Source: an uncultured Clostridium sp.
GTDB lineage: Bacteria; Bacillota; Clostridia; Peptostreptococcales; Peptostreptococcaceae
Direction of reading: 5' to 3'
DNA: 61,735 nt
Assembly (NCBI GenBank): GCA_945931665.1
Contig: CAMEPL010000004.1
Span: 1-61,735 of the forward strand
Made by a program: the position numbers and the translations under genes. Positions 8,310 through 17,000 of this stretch are shown here, piece by piece. The notes below the pieces were generated by a model. It was not told where the DNA came from. It worked only from the letters and a program-made list of their open reading frames with translations, and made no database searches. Within the stretch, counting starts at the first letter, position 1. Every line of letters begins with the position of its first letter.

Positions 8310-8957
8310 ATGATTAATATTTTATGCTATGGTGATTCAAATACCTATGGATACAATCCCCTTAATGGACAAAGATTTGGCACTGATGAAAGATGGACAG
8401 GACTATTACAATCCATGTTGGGCAGAAATTATAATATAATAGAAGAAGGGTTAAACGGACGAACTACTGTACTAGATGATCCATTTAATGAAACTCTAAA
8501 TGGTTTAAAGTACTTTGATATAGCATTGAAGACAAATTATCCTGTAGATTTAGTAATAATAATGTTAGGAACTAATGACTTAAAACAGAGATTTAATATG
8601 CCTGCTATTGATATTGCAGATGGGGCAGGGATGATAATAGATAAAGCCATAAATATAAGCAAGTTAAATAATAAAGAACATGAGCCATGTAAAGTTCTTT
8701 TAGTATCTCCAATACATATAGGGGAGGATATAGAAAAATCAGTTTTTGCTGAGTCATTTGGAGGAAATTCTGCTAGAGAAAAAAGTTTACAACTTGCAAA
8801 ATATTATGAACAAGTAGCCAAACAACGAGGCGTTTACTTTATGGATGCTGGATTTTATGTAAATCCTAGTCACGAAGATTCTTTGCACCTAGATAAAGAA
8901 GGTCATAGAATATTAGCTTATGCATTTAAAGATAAAATAAAAGAAATTATGGAGTAA
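8310..8957 (+). CDS. SGNH/GDSL-type esterase or lipase
   Basis: A 215-residue cytoplasmic hydrolase without a signal peptide. Block I is CYGDSNTYGYNP (nucleophile Ser), block II has the Gly in LNGRTT, block III is MLGTNDLK (oxyanion Asn) and block V is DSLHLDKEGH with the catalytic Asp-x-x-His. This is the arylesterase-like SGNH subgroup also found in polysaccharide deacetylases; the substrate cannot be told. It is monocistronic behind its own promoter. GGAGG lies 11 bases before the ATG. Confidence 0.9.
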   Translation: MINILCYGDSNTYGYNPLNGQRFGTDERWTGLLQSMLGRNYNIIEEGLNGRTTVLDDPFNETLNGLKYFDIALKTNYPVDLVIIMLGTNDLKQRFNMPAIDIADGAGMIIDKAINISKLNNKEHEPCKVLLVSPIHIGEDIEKSVFAESFGGNSAREKSLQLAKYYEQVAKQRGVYFMDAGFYVNPSHEDSLHLDKEGHRILAYAFKDKIKEIME

Positions 8958-9434
8958 TATGCATAAAAAGTATAGTTAAAAAGATACAATAAATAAATAT
9001 TAAAATATAATTTAAATAAAATTAAATAAAAAAGAAAAGTAAGGAAAAATGTAAAATGAAAAATTAAAAAAAATTAAAAATTTTGAAGGGGATTTATACG
9101 AAAGGTAGAATTCTTATAATTAAGATTATCTTCCTTAATATTTTCAATATACATTTCAATCTCAAATATTGATTAAAATTTAAATGTTTAACAGTAAGTT
9201 ATACTTTTAAATTTCTTGAAAATTTTGATAAAATCGGATTGAGTAAATTTACAAGGTTCGTATTTTAGAGAAATTATAGTTGGTGATATAACACCAACTA
9301 TTTTTTTGTCTAAAAACCTTAATAAAAGGATAAATACAAGGATTAAAGAAAAAAATCACTAAAAACGTATAAAAATTGTAAGTTTTTAGACTATAATATA
9401 GTATAGGAAGTTTATTTTAAAGGAGGCATATTTT
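8958..9434. other. 477-base gene-poor gap with an orphan terminator
   Basis: Very AT-rich. No ORF with a credible RBS was found on either strand. A clear terminator at 9276-9307 has no gene directly upstream; the nearest stop is 320 bases away. It could end a long 3' UTR of the SGNH gene or a small RNA. A TATAAT at 9392-9397 with no good -35 may be the promoter of the next gene. Confidence 0.5.
9276..9307 (+). terminator. Orphan Rho-independent terminator
   Basis: A perfect 10-bp stem ATAGTTGGTG/CACCAACTAT (9276-9285 with 9292-9301), 6-base loop, then TTTTTT. Confidence 0.85.
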
Positions 9435-10385
9435 ATGAATAAAGTGTCGTATCCAAGAAATAAGGTTTTAGGTGGTATTTGGGGATTAATAATAGGTGAT
9501 GCAGTAGGAGTACCATATGAATTTACACCTAAAGAAAACATTCCAAACATAGATAAAATTGATATGGTAGCGCCGGAATATTTTAGAAAGACTTATATTG
9601 ATATCCCTTTTGGTACATATTCAGATGATAGTGCACAATTTTTGTGTCTTATCGATAGTTACATAGAATGTGATGGATTTGATATCAATAATGCAGCAAA
9701 AAAACTTTTGGCATGGGTATCACATGGACTGTGGGCAGTTGATGGTGAAGTGTTTGATGTTGGAAGACAAACATTAAAGGCGCTAACTGAATATGCAAGA
9801 GGTACAAGTCCTAGATATTCAGGACTATGTGATCCTGAAGGAAAAGGAAATGGAGCTTTAATGAGGACTTTAGCTTTGGCACTTTTTGAAGATGAAGGTG
9901 ATGAAAGATTAGTTTTGGATTCTCATGAGCAAGCAATGATCACGCATGGGAATATTTGTAATCATGTATGTTGTGCATTTTATAACTTAATTGCAAAATA
10001 CATGCTTGAGGGCATGGATTTTGAAGAAGCATATTCTGTAGGTATAGATTCTCTAAAAAAAATATATAAAGATAAAAAAGATTATTTAGATGAATTTGAA
10101 AATAATATTTTGCCAGACGGAATCATAGAAGAAAGAGGAACAGGATATGTTGTTGATTGCCTAAAGAGTGCTTTCAAAATTATAAGAGAAAGTAATTCAT
10201 ATGAAGAGGCTATAAAAAAGGCAATAGCTTTAGGCAATGATACTGATACAACAGCTGCCGTAGCAGGTGGACTTGCAGGAATTATATATGGATTTGAGAA
10301 CATACCGACTCACTGGTATAATCAAATTAGGGGAAAAGAAAAAATACTAGAATTAATAGATAAAATAAGTTTTGAGAATATCTAG
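9435..10385 (+). CDS. ADP-ribosylglycohydrolase family protein
   Basis: A 316-residue protein of the DraG/ARH fold. It has GLIIGDAVGVPYEF near the N-terminus, GTYSDDSAQF (the Thr/Ser-Asp-Asp metal ligands, here with Ser in place of the usual Thr) and GNDTDTTAAVAGGLAGI near the C-terminus, the second metal-binding motif. Members remove ADP-ribose from proteins, nucleic acids or small molecules using two Mg2+ or Mn2+ ions. No ADP-ribosyltransferase gene is seen nearby, so the target is unknown. AAAGGAGG lies before the ATG. It is a single-gene unit ending in a terminator that overlaps its stop codon. Confidence 0.9.
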   Translation: MNKVSYPRNKVLGGIWGLIIGDAVGVPYEFTPKENIPNIDKIDMVAPEYFRKTYIDIPFGTYSDDSAQFLCLIDSYIECDGFDINNAAKKLLAWVSHGLWAVDGEVFDVGRQTLKALTEYARGTSPRYSGLCDPEGKGNGALMRTLALALFEDEGDERLVLDSHEQAMITHGNICNHVCCAFYNLIAKYMLEGMDFEEAYSVGIDSLKKIYKDKKDYLDEFENNILPDGIIEERGTGYVVDCLKSAFKIIRESNSYEEAIKKAIALGNDTDTTAAVAGGLAGIIYGFENIPTHWYNQIRGKEKILELIDKISFENI

Positions 10386-10407
10386 ATTTACGTCTAGGTA
10401 TTTTTTT
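10378..10407 (+). terminator. Terminator overlapping the stop of the ADP-ribosylglycohydrolase gene
   Basis: ATATCTAG (10378-10385, containing the TAG stop) pairs with CTAGGTAT (10394-10401), followed by TTTTTT. Confidence 0.7.
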
Positions 10408-10594
10408 GCGTCCATTTTAGCTATTTTACATATGGATTTATAAAGAATATTTAAAAGGATGTATAAAAGTATATAAATTATCCATCTTACGATACATTCT
10501 TTTTAATTTGCAGAATTTTTTTCACTTATGCTAAAATAATCTAGAGATTATTTAGAAATATATAAGTTTTTTTAGGGGGATTAAGGAGAGAAAT

Positions 10595-11392
10595 ATGATA
10601 AAAATAATTGCGACAGATATGGATGGAACTCTTTTAGATAGTAAAAAAAATGTTCCAAAAGAGTTAGGTTATGTTTTAAAAAAATTAGATGAAAAGAACG
10701 TAAGATTTATAGTGGCGAGCGGTAGACAATACTACAATCTTGAAAAACAATTTAAAGATTATAATCAAGATTTGATTTATATAAGCGAAAATGGTGCAAT
10801 GGTTTTTGATAAGGGAGAGATTGTATATTTAAGCGAAATAGATGGTGATAAACTAACTAAACCAGTTGAAATAGCAAGAAAAATACCAGGAGCATCAATA
10901 ATTTTATGTGGTGAAAAAAGTGCTTATACTGAAAATAAAGGGGATTTCTTTATAAAAAATGCACGTCTTTATTATGAAAAATTAGAAGTTGTAGATAATG
11001 TACTAGATGTTGTAAGAGAAGGCAGAGATAAAATATGCAAAATAGCATTATTCCATGATAAAAGTTCTGAAAAATATTTATCTAAAGAATTTGATGAAGT
11101 AGAAAATGATTTTTTAATTTCAGTATCTGGTGAGTTATGGATGGATTTTATGAATAAAGGTGTAAATAAAGGAACAGCTATAGAGAGAATTCAAGAATGT
11201 TATGATGTAACTTATGATGAGACAATGGCATTTGGAGATTATCTAAATGACTACGAAATGATGCAAAGTTGTAAATATAGCTATGCTATGGCTAATGCAC
11301 ATCCAAAGTTAAAAGAAATAAGTAATTATGAAGCAAAATCAAATGATGAAAATGGTGTGATGGAAGTTATAAAAGAGTACTTTGAAATCTAG
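10595..11392 (+). CDS. HAD-superfamily Cof-type sugar/nucleotide phosphatase
   Basis: A 265-residue class IIB HAD hydrolase. It has motif I DMDGTLLDS with the nucleophile Asp at residue 8, motif II VASGRQ, the conserved Lys in MNKGVNKGTAIERI and motif IV AFGDYLNDYEMM. Cof/YidA-type enzymes dephosphorylate sugar phosphates, FMN or PLP; the substrate is not predictable from sequence. GGAGAG precedes the ATG. It is followed after 84 bases by the frameshifted M20 amidohydrolase gene, with no terminator visible between them. Confidence 0.92.
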   Translation: MIKIIATDMDGTLLDSKKNVPKELGYVLKKLDEKNVRFIVASGRQYYNLEKQFKDYNQDLIYISENGAMVFDKGEIVYLSEIDGDKLTKPVEIARKIPGASIILCGEKSAYTENKGDFFIKNARLYYEKLEVVDNVLDVVREGRDKICKIALFHDKSSEKYLSKEFDEVENDFLISVSGELWMDFMNKGVNKGTAIERIQECYDVTYDETMAFGDYLNDYEMMQSCKYSYAMANAHPKLKEISNYEAKSNDENGVMEVIKEYFEI

Positions 11393-11476
11393 TTATTTGG
11401 ATATAATAATTTAGTAGAATAGATTAGTATTAATATATATTTTAACCTAGGATATTTGTGAAAGAGAGGATTATGA

Positions 11477-12633
11477 ATGTTTATAGATAGTGAAGATATA
11501 AAAAAGTAATTCCTGAAGTAATAAAAATAAGAAGGCATATACATATGTATCCAGAAATTAGTGAACAAGAATATGAAACATCTAAATTTATAAAACAGTG
11601 TTTAGAAGAAATCGGATTAGAAGCAAAAATTATTGGAGATACAGGTGTTGTATCGATGCTTATGAATAATCCTGAATTTCCTACTGTTGGGTTAAGGGCG
11701 GAAATGGATGCATTGCCTATAGAAGAAGAAACAAATTTAGAATTTAAATCAAAACATAAAGGTGTTATGCATGCTTGTAGTCATGATGGAATAGTAGCCA
11801 CAGCATTAGGTGTTGCAAAATTGCTTTATGAACATAAAGATGAATTAAAATGCAATGTTAAGTTTATTTTTGAACCAGCAGAAGAAGTTGGGAAAGGTGC
11901 CAAAAAACTTATAGAGGAAAAAGTATTAGAAAATCCGAAAGTTGATAAGATGGTCATTTTTCATTATGCTAATTCAGATCCAATAGGAATGGAAATTCAA
12001 AAGGGAGTTTCCACAGCAACCCTAGGTAGAGTGGGTATTGAAGTAATAGGAAAATCATCACACTGGGGTGAACCAGAAAAAGGTATAAATGCAATATCTG
12101 TATCTGCAAAAGTTATAAATGCAATAGATAAAATAAATGAAGATTTAAAAGAAAAAATGCAATTTGTACTTGGAATGGGAACTATAAATGGCGGAGTAAA
12201 AAACAATATAATGGCTGAAAGTGTTAAGTTGGAAGGAACACTAAGAACATTTTGTGAAGAAAACTTTGAATATGTTTTAACTTATCTTCAAGATAGAATG
12301 AAAGAAATTGAAGAAGAAACAAATGCTACTATTAAAGTAACATTAATTTCACATCTTCCTGCACTTATTAATAACCCTGATTTAGTAAAAATGGGTAGCA
12401 AAGTCGGCAAGAAAGTATTTGGGGAAAGATTTGTTTTAGGAGAGAAACCATTTTTGGCAGGAGATAATGCAGCATACTATTTTAGATTAGTTCCAGGTGT
12501 TAGAATGGTTTTCTTTGCAAAAAAAGAAAATCAAGAAAATTGGCCACTTCATAATGGAAAATTTGATTTTAATGAGGATATTTTTCCATATGCAGTATGT
12601 ACACTTTATAATTTAATTTCGAATATGGAATAG
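11477..12633 (+). CDS. M20-family amidohydrolase with a frameshift near the N-terminus
   Basis: This is a zinc amidohydrolase of the M20D (IAA-amino acid/hippurate hydrolase) type. Motifs include MHACSHDG (metal ligands), EPAEEVGKGAKKL and the C-terminal PLHNGKFDFNED. The natural start, ATG 11477 behind GAGAGGA, reads MFIDSEDIKK and then stops. One base later in frame the sequence continues VIPEVIKIRRHIHMYPEIS, the family's usual RRxxHxxPE start. A single A appears to be missing in the A-run 11500-11505. The uninterrupted part runs from an ATG at 11545 (362 residues) but has no RBS and lacks RRHIH. The gene may be inactive, slippage-expressed, or affected by a sequencing error. Confidence 0.85.
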
Positions 12634-12678
12634 ATAAAAAGAAATAAAGTATATTAGATAAATATATTTAACTTTATT

Positions 12679-12728
12679 AAAAAGAGATTTTTACAAACTA
12701 TTTAGCATTGTTAAAAATCTCTTTTTTT
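12679..12728 (+). terminator. Terminator after the amidohydrolase gene
   Basis: A 13-bp AT-rich stem (12681-12693 with 12712-12724), 18-base loop, continuing into a T-run. Confidence 0.75.
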
Positions 12729-12732
12729 ATTT

Positions 12733-12774
12733 AATATAGTTGTGAAACTAACTATATTGCAATACAATATAGTT
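12733..12774. promoter_or_regulatory. Putative PadR operator: three alternating half-sites
   Basis: AATATAGTT (12733-12741), its reverse complement AACTATATT (12750-12758) and CAATATAGTT (12765-12774) follow one another. The last two form a perfect 10-bp inverted repeat with a 5-base centre. They sit 40-80 bases upstream of the PadR gene, in the promoter region, and suggest autorepression. Confidence 0.6.
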
Positions 12775-12813
12775 ATACCTTGTAATACATGGTAGAGCGA
12801 GGAGGTAAAATTA

Positions 12814-13143
12814 ATGATAACAACACAAATGCTAAAAGGGGTTTTAGAAGGATGCATTTTACAAATTATAAATGAAGAAGAAACATATAGTTATGAGATT
12901 ACAAAGAAGTTATCACAATATGGATTAGGTGAAGTTTCTGAGGGAACTATATATCCATTGATGCTAAGGCTTCAAAAAAATGGGTTAGTAAATTCGGTAT
13001 CAAAGGCATCGAGCAGTGGTCCAAAAAGAAAATACTTTAATTTGACGGATAAAGGTAGACAAGAATTAGAACAGTTTAAACAAAACTGGGAAGATCTTTT
13101 TACTTCAGTGAATAAATTAATGGGGGGTATTGGAAATGAATAA
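12814..13143 (+). CDS. PadR-family transcriptional regulator
   Basis: A 109-residue PadR-s2-type winged-helix protein. It has the family start KGVLEGCILQIINEEETYSYEI, here split as KGVLEGCILQII and then the helix ending YSYEI, then EGTIYPLMLRLQKNGLV for the recognition helix and KRKYFNLTDKGRQEL for the wing. PadR-s2 proteins commonly repress membrane transporter or membrane-stress genes in response to small hydrophobic ligands. GGAGG lies upstream of the ATG. Its stop overlaps the next gene's ATG by 8 bases, so the two proteins are co-translated. A strong dyad upstream is the likely autoregulatory site. Confidence 0.92.
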   Translation: MITTQMLKGVLEGCILQIINEEETYSYEITKKLSQYGLGEVSEGTIYPLMLRLQKNGLVNSVSKASSSGPKRKYFNLTDKGRQELEQFKQNWEDLFTSVNKLMGGIGNE

Positions 13144-13810
13144 AAAAGAGAAAACAATATTAAATAAAAATAATAAAAGGGAAGAATTAATAAATGAAGA
13201 AAATGATAAAGTACTAACTGATATGATATGTTATTTGAGGGTTTCTGGAATTTCAAAATACAATCAAGAATTAGTTAGAGCAGATTTAATTGAAATGATA
13301 TTAGATGCTCAAGAAAGAGGAGAAAATATACAACAAGTAATGGGCAAAGACTACAAACAAATTTGTGATAATATAATTGCAGAATTTCCACAAGAAACAA
13401 AGGCAAAAAAAGCGGTAGAATATATACGTATAGCATTGATATGTGTGGTGATATTTGGATTGTACTCAATTATATTTCAAGTAATAGATTCAATTGCTAA
13501 CAATAAAGCATTTATATATAATTTGCAAGTATCATTTTTAATCGAAGCAATAACAATTATTGTTGCATCAAATTTTATTGTTAAATATATATGCAAAAAT
13601 CCATTTGATGAAGATAATAGAAAATCTATAAATAGTAATAAAGTAAAATCTTTCTTGGTGATATTTGTGACAATTTTAGTTATATTAATATTATTTATGG
13701 CATGTTCTTATCTATTTAATAGCACAATACTAATTATGCCTTTATATGTTGCAGTTATATCAGTAGTTATATTGTTCATTATTGAAAGAGTATTAAATAA
13801 AATTGTATAA
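13136..13810 (+). CDS. HAAS/DUF1129-like membrane protein paired with PadR
   Basis: A 224-residue protein. The first 90 residues are soluble and helical, and resemble the HAAS domain often encoded next to PadR regulators: YLRVSGISKYNQELVRADL, with an MILDAQERGENIQQVMG stretch. Four membrane segments follow at about 103-123, 134-154, 173-193 and 200-218. Function is unknown; gene pairing suggests it transmits or responds to membrane stress. The ATG at 13136 overlaps the PadR stop and has GGGGGG upstream; a TTG six bases earlier is less likely. Confidence 0.75.
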   Translation: MNKKEKTILNKNNKREELINEENDKVLTDMICYLRVSGISKYNQELVRADLIEMILDAQERGENIQQVMGKDYKQICDNIIAEFPQETKAKKAVEYIRIALICVVIFGLYSIIFQVIDSIANNKAFIYNLQVSFLIEAITIIVASNFIVKYICKNPFDEDNRKSINSNKVKSFLVIFVTILVILILFMACSYLFNSTILIMPLYVAVISVVILFIIERVLNKIV

Positions 13811-13836
13811 ATAAACTTAAATTAATTAATAAGATA

Positions 13837-13871
13837 GGCCTTTTCAATTTTTATATTGAAAAGGTTTTTTT
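13837..13871 (+). terminator. Terminator after the PadR operon
   Basis: CCTTTTCAAT pairs with ATTGAAAAGG (13839-13848 with 13855-13864), 6-base loop, then seven T. Confidence 0.9.
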
Positions 13872-14092
13872 ATGTGGGCAAAATCCAAATTTTTATTGAT
13901 ATAATTCATATTAAATAAATAAAATTATGTTTAAGATACTGTTAAAAAAGAATTTGGGTTATATTAATATAATATAGTTCAAAAACAAATAATTTAACGG
14001 TAACTTTCTTGTTTAATATGAAATTTTATTATATACTTGTTTAAGGAAAATTATACAATTTAATTATAAATAATAGTGAATAGGTGATAAAA

Positions 14093-17000
14093 ATGGCAAA
14101 TGTACAGGATATTGTTTTTATATTAATGCAAGGTTTTTCAGGGGCTGTTGCAGGATATATAACTAATAAATATGCAGTTAACATGATTTTTAAAGAGTAT
14201 ACACCTTTAAAAATTGGAGGCGCAGTTAAAAAGAATAAAATAAAATTTATAGAAGAAGTAAGTGAGTTAGTAGAGAGGGATATAGTAAACTCAGAAACAT
14301 TGATTGGTTCAATCGAAAGCAAAGATTTTTCGGATGTTATAGATTCTGCGTGTATAGATTTTATGACTAATTCATTAAATAATGTTTTTGAAAGTGTAAA
14401 ATTAAAAGATATTCCACAAATAAGCTCTAGTACAAAACAGTGTGTTACATTTATAGAGCAGAATTTACAGGAAGAATTGCCAAAACTAATAGATAATTTA
14501 TCTAACAAAATAGATATTAAAAAATTAATTCAAAAAGATCAACTAGATAATATAAGTGAAAAGATAGTTAAACTAATTATAGAAGTATTAGAAACAGATG
14601 AAAAACTAGAAGAATTTTTATTATGTTTATATGATGAAAATAAAAATGTAGTTTTAGCAGACTTTTTAAGTGAAGAAGCTAAAGATAAACTAATACAAGG
14701 CATAACAAGTATTATAAGTCAGTCTATAGAAGATATAATTAATGACGAAGCTAAATGCTTAGAATTAATAGAAAAAATATATGAACTACTAGATTTAAAA
14801 TCTGTAATATCTAAATTAGAAGAGAGTTTAGGTCAAAAAACTTTAGAAGATATAGCAGGAGAAGAAGGGTTAAATAACCTAAGTAACTTATTATTTGACC
14901 ACATAAAGAATTTAATAAATGAAGATGTAAATAGAACTAAAGTAAAAGAAGTTATATCTGAATTATTGACTATTGCTAAAGATATGGATTTAACTCTATT
15001 TGAGATACTTCCAGAAGAATTAGCTAATTCAATAGTAAGTTATATTAGATTCATTATACCGGACATAGCTCCACATATATCAAATTGGTTATACGAAAAC
15101 AAAGATAAGATAGATTTTGTAATAAATAATGCAGTTAATGAAACTGTTAACGAAACAGAAGATCCATCACTTAGGGGAATAGTAGACAAATTCGGAAGCA
15201 TGTTATCTTCAATTTCTCAAACATTAAAAATTGTAGATAGAGCAGCGAATATGGTCGACAACTATGATTTAAGTCCTGAAGACGGACAAAAGATATATTT
15301 AACTATATCTAAATTCTTTGATGAAACAAGTATAGGAGATATTTTTGAATTATTAGAAGACAAATTAAATTTAAGTAATGATGATATTTGTGAAAAGTTA
15401 CTAAATTTATTTGATGAAAAGGGCGATATTTTAACTAAGAAAATAGTATTTAACTTTAAAGATAAGACAATATCAAATTTCGTAAAACTAGATTTAGAGC
15501 AAGTATTTAAATCAAGTATTATACCTTTAATCTATAAATTTATTAAATCTAAAAAGGATAATATAGACAAGATAGTATCAAACTTAGTAGAAGTAAAAAT
15601 CAACGAAGTATTATCTAATAAAATAGAAAACTTAATTTCAAAGGAAAAGGTAGGATTATTATCTAAAAAACTACCTAAGTTAATTTCAAAATATATAGGA
15701 AATAACAAAAAAATATGTAAGTTATATATTGAAAAGATAATATATTCATATTTAGATAATGTAGATTTTGAAAGTATTGTAATGGAAAACAAGGAATCAT
15801 TAATTTTATCAGCATGTAATAAATTTAATGATTTAGAAAAATTAGTGATAGAACAATTAAAAGATAAAGAGATAAAAGATATACTAGATTTAATCAAAGA
15901 CAAGGAAGGATTTAGCTTATCTTTAAGTCAAAAACTTCATCAAGGTCTTGTTAATAATGTAGAACAAGTAATAGATAATAATGTCAAAAGAGTAATATAC
16001 AACAATTTAATAAAATTAGATGAAGATGAAATATGTAATATAGCACAAAGTTTTATGGGGAAACAGCTTAAACCATTATCTTATTTCGGTGCTTTATTGG
16101 GTTCTGTAGCAGGGTTAATATTTGCATTTGGAATAAATGGAACAATAAATAACCTAGGGTTTTATAATAGATACCAAACTACGATAATGGCATGTGTACT
16201 TATGGGATTAGTAGGTATATTGACAAATGTAATAGCATTATGGATGATATTCCATCCATATGAAAAAAATAAATTTGTTGCGAAAATACCTATTTTTAAA
16301 GTGTTTTCACAAGGATATATACCTGCACACAAAGAAGGTTTTGCGAATGGAATGGCTTATTTTATAGATAATGAACTTTTAAAAGGTAAGAGAGTAGAAA
16401 GTTTATTTAATAGTAGAAAAGATAAATTCTCAGAGAGTATTTTCAACTTTGTATCTAAGAATAATTTTAAATTGTTCATAGATATGGCAAGTGAAAGAAA
16501 AAGTCAAATAAGTAAATTTTTATATAAATTTATTATAGATAAATGTGAACAAAATAAAACAAAGATTGCAGAAATTTTATCTAATACAACAGAAAATGCA
16601 ACTGTAGAAGATATATTAACTAAGAAAAAAGTTATGAGTATATCAGAAAACTTCTTATCAAATTTAGATAAGTTAGATGAGGCAGTTATAAAATTTGCAC
16701 AAGGTAAAATTGATAAGCATAAAACGATAAATAATTTATTACCAGAAAAAGTAGTACAATCTATTAATAATAGTGTAAGTGAAGCTATAGACAATAGTAT
16801 AAAAAATTCTGTAGATAAAGTTCTTAAAGAAGAGTTAGTAAAATCATTAGTTTTAAATAATGAAGGAATTTACAATGATTTTAAATCAAAAACACTTTCT
16901 GACATTATAGGTGATGAACGACTATCTAAATTAGAATCAATGGTTGATAAAGATTTAAACGACTATATAGTTGTAAATTTACCACGATTATTGGAAAGAT

